In this document: piece after piece, positions 21,885-31,627 of the stretch
How positions within the stretch are numbered: position 1 is the stretch's first letter
Layout of the letters: each line of letters starts with the position of its first letter
Assembly (NCBI RefSeq): GCF_964355755.1
Contig: NC_092679.1
Location: forward strand, 6,820,001 to 6,884,000
Source of the DNA: Antedon mediterranea
Lineage: Eukaryota; Echinodermata; Crinoidea; Comatulida; Antedonidae
Length of the DNA stretch: 64,000 bases
Reading direction: 5' to 3'
Made by a program: the position numbers and the translations under genes
The notes under the pieces: model-generated
Databases searched by the model: none
Told to the model about the DNA's origin: nothing
Seen by the model: only the letters and a program-made list of their open reading frames with translations

Positions 21885-22727
21885 ATGGCTATTAACAATT
21901 GGAATACCCAAGACTACTATAAAATGATTGTCAGTATAATTATAAATACCATTGTTCTCGTACCAATTGCATTCAAGCTACTTATTATAGCCGGCGATAT
22001 AGAAACAAATCCGGGTCCTATAGAAACCAGACAAACAACAATTAAAGAATCAATGGGAATGGAACCTTCATTGAAAGATGTTTTGAAACAACTTAACGAT
22101 ATGAATACAGTTTTAAACGATAAAATGGATAGGATAGCTTCTGATTTCGCTTCAATTAAAGGAGATATGTCGAAAGGATTTGACAGGCTAACTAAAAAAA
22201 TAACTGATTTGGAAGAAGAAAATATAAGACTAAAAAACACAAACAAAGTTATAACTACACAACTAGATAAACTAGAAGCTGAAAGTCGTCGTAATAACAT
22301 CATTATTTATGATATCCCTGAAGATGATAGAAATGAAACGTGGCTTGACTGCGAACGAAAGGTAAAGGATTATATAACAACAAATTTAGAAATCGAAGAG
22401 GTCGCTTTCGAGAGAGCGCATAGATTGCACAGCAAAAGTAACCCACGACCAATCATAGCAAAACTTACTAGCTACAAACAAAAAGATGAAATAATGTCCA
22501 AAAATAGAGCACTCAAAAGAAAAATGACTGGAAATAAATCAAAAATTAACATGGGTGAAGATTATACTTTCAGAGTTCGTAAAATTAGAAAAGGCCTACA
22601 ACCAAGGATACAACAAGCAATCAAAAACAACGATCGTTTTCGGCTCAGATATGATAAGCTGTTTATAGGCGACGAAGTATATACATTCAACGTAGAAGAC
22701 AACAAAATCATAAACCTCACAAAATAG
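21885..22727 (+). CDS. LINE ORF1 protein with N-terminal 2A-like peptide
   Basis: 280 aa from the ATG at 21885. Residues 14-35 are strongly hydrophobic and lead directly into AGDIETNPGP (36-45), matching the 2A consensus DxExNPGP; ribosome skipping is expected between G44 and P45. A coiled coil follows (about 75-140), then an L1-ORF1-like RNA-binding region with SRRNNIIIYDIPEDDRNETW and FERAHRLHSKSNPRPIIAKL. Similar 2A-headed ORF1 proteins are known from APE-type LINEs of sea urchin and amphioxus, where the 2A region can also serve as a signal sequence. The frame ends in TAG at 22725, and the same frame then continues directly into ORF2. Confidence 0.9.
   Translation: MAINNWNTQDYYKMIVSIIINTIVLVPIAFKLLIIAGDIETNPGPIETRQTTIKESMGMEPSLKDVLKQLNDMNTVLNDKMDRIASDFASIKGDMSKGFDRLTKKITDLEEENIRLKNTNKVITTQLDKLEAESRRNNIIIYDIPEDDRNETWLDCERKVKDYITTNLEIEEVAFERAHRLHSKSNPRPIIAKLTSYKQKDEIMSKNRALKRKMTGNKSKINMGEDYTFRVRKIRKGLQPRIQQAIKNNDRFRLRYDKLFIGDEVYTFNVEDNKIINLTK
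21996..22019 (+). other. 2A-like ribosome-skipping motif
   Basis: Codons for D38-I-E-T-N-P-G-P45; every position of the DxExNPGP consensus is met. The upstream residues LLIIAG are of the hydrophobic type seen before active 2A sites. Confidence 0.9.
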
Positions 22728-25700
22728 GGTTTTGGCCGTGGTCCTAATGAAGAACAATCTGAACCATCTTTGAAAGTCACTAAACACATTGATTGTATTT
22801 CTTGGAATATTAATGGTATTAATAACAAATTCGCTGATTCTGACTTTATTGAGTATGTTAACAAATTTGACATAATTTGTTTTAGTGAAACATGGGATAA
22901 ATATCGGAACGATTACAATATTAAAGGTTTTACTTGCATATCAAAATTACCAGATAAAACAAGTCGACATTGAAGAAATAGTGGAGGCGTAATGGTATAT
23001 TATAAATTAAATCTCGTCGTTGAAGAACTGCCAAGTGCATCGAATAACATTATTTGGTTAAGGATTACTCTATCCCCAACCGACACTGTTGTAATCGGTT
23101 TTTTGTATAGACCACCAAGTACATCCAGTTACGCGACAACTGACTTTTTTGACATTTTATCTAACGAATATTTGCATTACAGCTCCCAAATATCAGACAT
23201 AGTATATGTAGTTGGCGACTTTAATGGTAGAACTGGTTCGGAGGACGATTACATATCTGCTGACGAAAATGACACATGGAACAATAATCTTTTTCTGGAA
23301 GACAACATCCGGATTGAAAGTAGAACGAATTCTGATTGTATACTAAATTGCTACGGTAAAGATATATTAGAATTTTGCAAAGAAACTGGTATGCGAATCA
23401 CAAATGGTAGAATTGATAAAGAATCATCCAGTGGTTTTACATTTATCAGTTCACATGGTAAAAGTGTATGTGATTACCTTCTTACTAACTCAAACAACTT
23501 TAAACTAATATCTTATTTAAGAATTGATGACCGTGTTGAATCGGATCATATGCCAATTGCCTTTAGTATTCAATTCAAAGACAAAGAACACACCAAAATG
23601 ATTGTCAATGAAGATGACACGTTTACCCAGAGTACGTTCAAATGGTCCAACAGTTACATTAATGCATCCAAAGTCAGATGGGAACATGATATCATTGAAA
23701 CTATTGATAATGATTTTATGAATGCTATCTCTCAAAATAAAATTGATGAGGCAGTTTCACATTTATGTAAAATTTTTGAATACGTATGTAAAGGAATTAA
23801 GTATACACAAACAAGTAAATCTTCAACTTCTACAAAACGAAACGAATGGTTTGATAAAGATTGTAAGAACCTTAAAATGCAGGTTAAACAATCATTAAAG
23901 AGATTTAGAATTATGCGCACTCAACCTTTTTTAAATAATTATATTCAGATAAAAAAGCAATATAAATCGCTATTAAAATGCAAAAAAAATAACTTTCATA
24001 AAAGAATACGCAAACAAATTATCGATTCACTCAATACAAAGGATAGCAAAACGTTTTGGATGAAGTTGAAGACAAAACAGAAATTATCTTGCGAACTTTC
24101 TATTAATCAATGTTATATTCATTTTAAGAACCTATTTAAAAACGATGAGTCTATTGGTAGCGCTGAGTTGCCAAAAATCACAGAATGCCAACAGAATGAA
24201 GACGATGATTATTTAGACCACGACATAACGTTGGATGAAATAAAAAAAGCATTTAATTCTCAAAATAGTGGAAAAGCTCCCGGCATTGATGGAATGAATT
24301 TTGAATTTTTGCTAAACGCCCCCAACATTATTTTTGATATTTTAAAAATTCTTTTTAACGCCATATTTTTAGTTGAAAAATTTCCCAAACAATGGGCAAC
24401 AAGCTTAATCGTTCCAATTTTTAAAAATGGAGATAAAAACAAACCTGAAAATTATAGAGGTATTTCTTTAATTCCAATCCTAGGAAAAATATTTTTAAAT
24501 ATTCTTAATTCTAGGTTAACACAATTTACAAATAGTAAAAAGTTAATTCATGAGGAACAAGCAGGCTTTCGTAAGGGATATAGAACGACAGATAATATAT
24601 TCATTTTAGATACCCTCATCTCTAAATACTTAGATAAAAAGCGGGGTAGGATTTTTGTTTGTTTTGTTGATCTTAAACGTGCCTTTGACTCTATAAATCA
24701 TACACTTTTACTACATAAGTTGAAATGTATCGGTGTTTCAGGCAGAATGTTACACATAATAAATTCCTTATACCAAAACTTATCTGCTCATGTTAAAATT
24801 GGCAACAAACTTAGTCCATCTTTTAATTGTTCGATTGGAGTACAACAAGGTTCTCCGTTGTCGTCTTTACTCTTTAATATTTACATTAATGATTTGAGTG
24901 GTATACTTAATCAGGTAAACGATTTCATTCAAATTGGAGATTGTCATATGAATCATCTTCTTTATGCAGATGACTTAGTGCTTGTTAGTGATACGGTGAA
25001 AGGTCTCCAAAAATTAATAAATAAACTTGAACTTTATTGTGATACTTGGAAACTTACTGTAAACACTACAAAATCCAAAATTATGGTTTTTAAAAATGGC
25101 CGCAATTTAAGGAACATTGAAAAATGGAAGTATAAAAATATTCAATTAAAAATTGTTAATTCGTATAATTATCTTGGTGTTATTTTTAGTTCAAATGGTG
25201 CATGGAACAACTCAATGCAACATAATCAACAAAAAGCAAATCAAAGTTTATTCTGCTTAAAATCATTCATTTATCGTAACTTATCTTTTCTTCCAATTAA
25301 TACATGGAACCATATCTTTGATGTGAAAATACTTCCTATTTTAACGTATGGAAGCGAAATCTGGGGAATGTCAGATAGCACAAACATTATAGAAAAAACA
25401 CATACTAAATTTTGTAGATATTTATTGCAAGTTGGAAAAAATGCACCAAATGCCGCGGTTACTTCTGAGTTAGGTAGATTACCACTTTCTGTGGATTGTT
25501 TAGTTACAGTTATAAGATTTTGGTTACACATTATTACTTTAGATCATGACAGATTCATTTTTAAGTGTTATGAGTTTCAACTTAGAAAAGTTAACCGTAA
25601 TGAGAATTGTTGGGCACAACAGGTTAAACACTTACTCTTTTCTACTGGTTTTGGTTATATATGGTTACAACAATATGTTAATAGTAAAGGTTTATTTTTG

Positions 25701-26159
25701 AGAGAATTTAAGTTGCGCTTATGTGATATTGAAAAACAAAAATGCATTCAAAAATTTAGTTTACATAATAAGTTAAGGCTCTTTTCTCTTTATAAAAAAG
25801 AAATATGTTTAAGTTATCACTTGACCAACATCATTAATTTTAAACAAAGAAGATTATTAACTAAGTTACGTTTAGGGATATTAGAGCTAGAAATTGAAAA
25901 GGGCAGATGGGAGGGTGTAGAAAGATATAAGAGAACGTGTAAATTATGTAAAAAGAACATTGTTGAGGATGAATATCATTTTATTTTGCAATGCACATTT
26001 TACAATGATTTAAGAAAAAGTTTTATTCCAAGATTTATTCGTGTTTTTCCTTCTATTAATAAGCTTTGTTTATTACTTTCCAACACAAATTTTACTTATA
26101 ATTTAGGAAAATACGTCTACTTTGCTTTTGAAAGAAGAAACCATTATCTTAAGTTATAG
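22728..26159 (+). CDS. LINE ORF2: APE endonuclease and reverse transcriptase, one in-frame stop
   Basis: The frame runs 22728-26159 with one internal TGA at 22971. Endonuclease motifs: CISWNINGI, ICFSETW (catalytic Glu), FLYRPPS, VGDFNGRTG and SDHMPI. Reverse transcriptase motifs: PENYRGISLIPILGKIFLNI, EEQAGFRKGYRTTDNIFILD, FVDLKRAFDSI, GVQQGSPLSSLLFNIYIN and LLYADDLVLVSD (catalytic YADD). The C-terminus carries CKLCKKN then EYHFILQC, the Cys/His motif of CR1/L2-type LINEs. No ATG lies between the ORF1 stop and the endonuclease; the first in-frame Met is at 22992, past the first catalytic motif. The TGA falls in the endonuclease before the RNSGG motif, where an Arg codon is likely ancestral (CGA or AGA). 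Confidence 0.88.
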
Positions 26160-26244
26160 TTTTTTTTTTTTTTATTTGTTTGTATTAGGGCCAAAGGCCA
26201 ATATACTTTGAACCAATAAATTCCCTGAAAAGGGAAAGAAGAAG

Positions 26245-26465
26245 AACTCGTTTAAATTTAATTTAAAAAAACACATTTTATCGTAATTGTCTAATTGAAT
26301 TTGTTTTAGATAATTGTTTTAAATTTAAAAGTATATAGTAGATTCGTATTAGTTAAGTATAGTTTTATATATTTTGTCATTTTTAAGAGGGCCCCTGGAT
26401 ATCAGATGACGGAAGGAAGGATTACCCTCTATAAATAAAGTTGAAATAAAATAAAATAAATAAAT
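26245..26465 (+). mobile_element. Older LINE, right part and 3' terminus
   Basis: This resumes the frame broken at 21341: SFKFNLKKHILS and a stop at 26284-26286, then a 3' UTR ending GGATTACCCTCTATAAATAA and an AAATA microsatellite. The same 3' end occurs at 9256-9290, confirming a LINE family terminus. Confidence 0.75.
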
Positions 26466-26687
26466 AAATAGAAATCGTAGCTCCGTCAACAAATTTACCA
26501 AATACTTGATGTACGCATGCGTTCGGTAATCGAACGCGCAAACGGTTAACGCGCGCTGAAAATTATATTAACGTTTTGACAAATTGAGTGTATGGCGTGC
26601 TTCTGACGACGACCGTACGAATTTACTTTCCGAAAATTGTTTAAAATTGTAAAACAACCGTAAAACAACGCATTTACAGAGATTGAG

Positions 26688-28666
26688 ATGGAGACGTCTA
26701 GCATCCATACTTTATTAACGTACGGTAAAGTTTGATAAAATGTTTCAATAAAATAATATAGGCTAATAAGAATCACTTGATGGACATGACATGAGTTTAG
26801 AGTATAATATAACGGAGAGAGGCAGCACGGTCTGTCTGTGTGAAGAAGACCGATCTGCCGATCCGTCGTGGTCGTCTCCCGGGTTGTTGTGTTGTTGCTT
26901 CTCCGGCTGTGCGCGCGGCGAATGGTACGTGGTGCGTACACGTAGCCTACGTGTGTTCCACACTGAAATACCGGTATCCCACATTCAATTGTCCAAAACT
27001 AGGCAACTTCTATCTCTCCATACAATATCATTTTAACAGCATTACTTTCTTTCTCCTCCCCATCCATCCTGAATAATTTTCACTCGCGGGTTTGAATGAT
27101 TATACGTAGCCTAGTGTTGCTTCTAAACCTATCCAATTAATAATAAAAATCTACCAACTAGAATTTATAAGCCTAGGCTATCCTATACTGTTTACTGTAT
27201 AAATATTATATAATTAAATCCTACTTCTTCATAATGTATAATGCTTCATTCAGCGTTTTAGTTTAAAGTAGCTTATTTTCGTCTTCATGATGACGGACTT
27301 TAAGCAGATATTAAAATGTTTGCCATGAGCAATCATTGCTTCTGATACCAACGTCTTGTTGTAATTGTATACTTTATAAGCACAGTTATACCAATCCATC
27401 GTATTTCAGTAGGCCTAGTTGTGAGGATACGACAGCCAACACCAGCTACAAAATAATAGGCCTAACTGCAGATGAGCCAATAACACCTCCCAAGAGGAAA
27501 TCCCGTCGATTTGATCCGGGTTTGGACATTGCTCTGCTTCAACTGGTTTTCGATAATTGGCCCATTATAAATGTCAAAATATGGGAAGCGATTGCAATGA
27601 AGCTTGGACCTGTTACCCCTCGTGGATGCAAAGACAGATTTCGCAAACTCCTGGCTGCGTTCAAAGCCAATGACATTGGGTCATTAAGAGGGTACGTATA
27701 GAAAATTACTTTTTGTTCACACGTACCGTACCAACATGATCATGATCAGGAAATAGTAAAATTGTACTCTTCCCTGATCATGACCAACATCATTCACCAT
27801 GCTATTCTATTATCACCGCAACAACCAATTCTCACTCTCTAAATTCTCCAAAATTATATTACCGTATATCACATATTTAGTGCAGGGACTATCGAAGAGT
27901 ATAAAGAAAGAGAAAGGCTATTAGTAGAGGTTGGAAGACTTGAGATTGACCAGGCAAGGGAAGGATTTGTATTGCCTGACAAAGTTGCGCCTAGACCTAA
28001 TGTTAAAGAGAAGTCAGTAATAAAAGAACCTCAAAAAGACTCGAATTCAGACAAGCAAGGTAAGAATAATGTCATGGTTAATCGATCGGGGGGGGGGGGC
28101 ATCCATATTTAAGCTTGGTTCCTACTAGAACGCAATTAAGGACGTAAACCGCAACGCAAGAGAATTGACAAATTAAAAGCGATTGCTTATTCGAACTGTT
28201 GCTTTGGTCAACTCGCTTGCGTTGCGGCTTACGTACTTACGTTGCATCCTAGTGGAACGAGCTTAAATAGGGGCCTTGTGCGAAAGGAACAAGTGCACCA
28301 ACAAACCCTAATTCAGGCTGCGTTGTGGAGTCCCAAAGGAGTCTCCTTATACAGGTTGAGTTTCAACAATGTCTTACGATATCATCACGTACGATTCGTT
28401 ATATTTTATATACCGGTACACCATTACATTTTATTTTATTAGATGACAACACTGAACAGTGTGTACTTACTACAGCAGCAGAGAAAAGAAATCGTGTTCT
28501 TGTTGAGTATGTGGAATACTTAAAGATAAAGGCTGAGAGAGAATTTGCACTCAATATAGAAAAAACGGCCATTGAAAGAGAAAGATTCGAACTTGAAAGA
28601 AAAGAGAGAGAGGCGATGATCGCACATGATGCTAATATAATGAAACTCTTACTTCAAACGTTGTAA
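26688..28666 (+). CDS. Myb/SANT-like DNA-binding protein with C-terminal coiled coil
   Basis: Three well-supported coding exons: 27410-27691, 27881-28059, 28443-28666, all phase-compatible. A first exon from the ATG at 26688 to a donor after 26719 (METSSIHTLL) fits in phase but is tentative. The second exon holds a Myb/SANT-like (MSANTD/GT-1-type) domain: FDPGLDIALLQLVFDN, IWEAIAMKLG, RGCKDRFRKLLAAFKAND. Exons 2 and 3 join as SLRGAGTIEEYKERERLLVE, a typical continuation of this family. The last exon is a Glu/Arg-rich helix ending at 28664-28666. Such domains bind DNA and are shared by nuclear regulators and by the Myb-like partner protein of Harbinger transposons; which applies here is not decidable. 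A family C MITE sits in the last intron. Confidence 0.75.
28111..28264. repeat. Family C MITE in intron of the Myb/SANT-like gene
   Basis: Ends AAGCTTGGTTCCTACTAG and CTAGTGGAACGAGCTT, with ACGCAACGCAAG-type and GGTCAACTCGCTTGCGTTGC arms inside; no coding. Confidence 0.65.
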
Positions 28667-28699
28667 CCATGAGGTCATGATGATGATGTTAGAATGTTA

Positions 28700-29471
28700 A
28701 ACCTACTAGGTGGAAGTAGCATAGGCCTATATTACAATACTATATGTTACTTAGTTGAGTTTTTTGGAAATGCTATTGCTTTCCACACTACGCTGAGACA
28801 CAACGCAAAGAAGCGCGCGTAAGCGTAACGCAAGCTGACCAATGACAAGCGAGAGTTAGAATAATCCATCACTTGTTATTGGTCACATTAAGTCCTTGCG
28901 ATGCGCCTTCGCCATAGTGAGAACTAGTTTGTCGACGTTAACATGCTTTTGTATTTTATTTTCAATGTTACTTTTACTTACTACAGTAATCAATAAAGTC
29001 TCTCTCTCGGTTGTTAAGTGAATTTATTTACTTTCACGGTAGTGCAGTCAAACTGAAACTAAACAGAAATGTATGTCTTCAGATGTATTAAATATATAAA
29101 CCTATGGAACTAAATCATTGAACCAGACACGCAATAAAATAATGAACCCTAAAGATTTGTCCCACAAAAACATAAAAATGAAGATTAATCAGGCATTTTG
29201 CAGTTTTAATAAAGTTATTCACTTCAGTAGGAAAAAACGAACAAAAGTAATAAACGGTTCAATTCAACTAGTTTTTACTTTGATATAGTTTTTTCAGGAA
29301 AGTAGAAAGTGTTTTTTTTCGATCCACTGAATTTTTGGTCAAAGCATGGAGATACCTCCATGGTCAAAGTAAATAAATATTATGTGACATTAAAATTGCA
29401 TATGCAAAAAAAAAGACATTTTCAAAACAAAAACAAATTTCAGGGGGACAATGTTATTATACAAAAGCAAC
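28700..29471. other. Gene-free stretch before the LTR element
   Basis: A diverged family C inverted repeat is at about 28760-28935, and AATAAA at about 28990 could end the Myb/SANT-like transcript. The remaining AT-rich sequence shows nothing recognisable. Confidence 0.5.
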
Positions 29472-29772
29472 TGTTGTGATTTTAGGTTGGTGCTGGAATG
29501 GCCTGATAATTAAGGCTACTAGGCTTACCTTAACAGTCCCGCTTGTCCTAAATCACACAAGTATCCGAAAGCAGCAAATCCAAATATATTGGTCAAGTTC
29601 GTTATGTCCGTCTCTCTTCAGTTCCTGCTTCGAATAGACCGGTCGGTTCGGGCGGCGTCGAGGTCCCACGTTAACATTTGCATACCCCCTGTATGCAAAT
29701 CAAGCTACCGGGGCGACGCCCTCGTTCGGTCGGAGGGGTGGTCTGTTTACCCAGCGGGCGCCGTTCACAACA
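29472..29772 (-). repeat. 3' LTR
   Basis: 301 bp, starting on the minus strand at 29772 next to the polypurine tract. Compared with the other LTR it has an extra CGGT, lacks a 20-odd bp ATTTGCATAT-rich segment, and has TGGTCTGTT inserted before the GTACCC-type end. These indels show that the copies have diverged since insertion. Confidence 0.88.
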
Positions 29773-29783
29773 CTCCTCCCGTG
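29773..29783 (-). other. Polypurine tract
   Basis: On the minus strand the sequence just before the 3' LTR is ACGGGAGGAG, purine-rich and directly abutting TGTTGTG, as required for plus-strand priming. Confidence 0.7.
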
Positions 29784-30058
29784 TTTGAAAAGCGGGCACC
29801 CCGTCCTGGATCCACCTCGGAGGTGAACCGGGTGATTTTCGTACGTGAAAAATACCCGATACCCGTAGCTATGTAGACCGCTTCTAACGATCCCTTCAGG
29901 TAGTCACTGGCCGTGGGACATGCCTGTAGCACCGTCCTCCGCTTCCCTGGATACCTGAAAGATATAAATGAAAATAAATGTAAAACAGAACCATGTTCTT
30001 TTGAAACGGACAATTTCTGGAAAAACTGAAAACTTCTGGTTGTGGGTGAGCCAGGGGC

Positions 30059-31594
30059 TCAAAGGAGATCTCGACCATTCTTCCATGTCCGATCAATGAC
30101 CTGCATGGGGCTCCGGTCGAGCACCTGTCCCACGGCGACGGCGGTCGCCGCCCACAACAGATGAGGTGCTCCGACTGGGTATCCGGCAGGAGGATAGTCC
30201 GGTCCGTTGGACCCCATCAGCAATCGCCGATCTTCATTGGTAGCGATGAAACGCAGGCCCTTGCGTTGATCGGCCGTAAAGCCAGTCACTCGGCTGGTCA
30301 CGCTAAAGTATGTCCTGGGGAAATGTCGGAGGTAGGCGATTGCTACGGCTTCCGTGGAAGCGTAGTCTGCCAGAAGCAGCCGCTGTTCCTTCAACACACA
30401 ACTCAGACGTAGGATGTCCAAGACGCGATAGTAGCACTCCTCCCCAGTGACATCGCCTTGAACTCCAGAGACTTCAAGACACAGGATGCGGTGGTGGCGG
30501 CCGTCCAAGCAACGACCCAACACCTTCTTTAGCAGCTGATCTTGTCTCGGCCAATCCGTAGGCGGGGCCGAATGGTCCAACCCCACTCTCCCGATTACTC
30601 GAACATCTCGAGTTCGGGCTAAGGCCAGAAGCCTATCGAATTGGACCGTTGTCGGCGAGTAGCCAGGAGCCACTCCCAAGCCCACCGCACAGCCGTTCCT
30701 CGCCAGTCCGCCAATCTCCCGCTCGGTGGGTAAGTGGTTGGATTGACAAACAGGGCAATCCCGCCTACCACTTCCACAGGTTGTGTTCCACTTCTCACCC
30801 GCACCGCTCGCTCCACGTCCCAGAGGTCCCCTCGTCGGGAGAGTTGCAGGTCCCTCTGCAACCGGTCCAGATGGAAACAGGCGTCAAACACTTTGGGCGC
30901 CGAACCAAGCGAGGCCGATGTACCCTGCACAATCGGTGGCGCCGCCACTGATCTACCATCCTTCGGTGCCGGGGCATCGCGCTTGGTCGGTCGCTCTCCA
31001 TGTTCGCCACCTGCCGCTTTCCTCTTCGTCGACTTTTTGGCGGTCTGGTCCACTGCCGGCTCCTCCTCCTCAGCCCGACGACCACACTCCTTCACCAGCT
31101 CTTCACCAAAAGAAGCGATGAGAGCAATCGCACAGCGCCAGTGTATGAGAGCCGACGGGTGTCCTGCCTTTACCAAGGCCCTCCGCTGCCAAGCTGGTGA
31201 GTGCCCGCCACTGCACTCGTGCCCTCCGCCAAGAACTTTGTTCCCGTGGTCGAAAACATGCCGGGGCATGCATCTTCGTGACGTGGACCCGCATGTTGCT
31301 CACTGGACCACATCCCAGATGGCATTTTGGTTTCTGCTTGGCTGGGGTGCTCGCCACCGGGCAAGCCCCTCTCGTATCCCCAGCCACTGCTTGCTCTTTC
31401 GGGGTCATCAGATGGAAGATTGGTTTCCCCTTGGCCGGGGTGGTCGCCGCCGGGCAAGCCCCTCCCGTATCCCCAGCCACCGCTTCCCCTTTCGGGGTCG
31501 GTTCCTCCTGTGCACCCGGACTAGCCAGGAGCACATCTTCCTCCATCTCGGAAATGTCCGTCTCACTTCCGTCAGCGAACGGTAACTGATCCAT
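30059..31594 (-). pseudogene. Extra retrotransposon ORF: zinc finger plus TatD-like domain, frameshifted
   Basis: Downstream of integrase lie three overlapping frames that read as one broken gene (31594-31103, 31269-30619, 30685-30059). The first carries a Cys/His finger, CHLGCGPVSNMRVHVTKMH (about 31268-31324). The second has a basic linker and then VFDACFHLDRLQRDL, aligning with the DxHxHxD start of TatD-family metal-dependent hydrolases, and GGIALFVNP. The third has RVIGRVGLDH (TatD: GExGLD), a YFSVTSRV strand and RLLMGSNGPDYP (TatD: LLxETDxPY), then the ...VIDRTWKNGRDLL end. Metal-binding positions are substituted (His to Cys, Glu to Arg, Asp to Asn and others), so even an unbroken version would probably be inactive as a nuclease. 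Breaks lie near 31265 and 30670. Function in the element is unknown. Confidence 0.65.
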
Positions 31595-31627
31595 ATCTGA
31601 GGGAGAAGAGAAGGTAAACGTGAGTAC

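Larger units (their letters stand above)
21342..26244 (+). mobile_element. 2A-bearing APE-type LINE (CR1/L2-like), near full length
   Basis: Boundaries are set by the interrupted host LINE: the host frame stops at 21341 and resumes at 26245-26248, with AACT present on both sides as a possible 4 bp target duplication. Order: 5' UTR of two tandem repeats (21395-21850), ORF1 with a 2A-like motif, ORF2 with apurinic endonuclease, reverse transcriptase and C-terminal Cys/His motif, then a short 3' UTR ending in GAA repeats. Only one unexpected stop interrupts ORF2, so the copy is young. Its base composition is AT-rich like its surroundings. Confidence 0.88.

Noticed and set aside
21917-22303. 128-codon minus-strand frame opposite LINE ORF1
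   Set aside because: Antisense of the coiled-coil region; no independent motif.
30734-31589. Long + strand open frames over the 30.7-31.6 kb region
   Set aside because: They are antisense shadows of the GC-rich TatD-like ORF; their composition (Pro/Ser/Arg-rich) is what antisense of that ORF gives.
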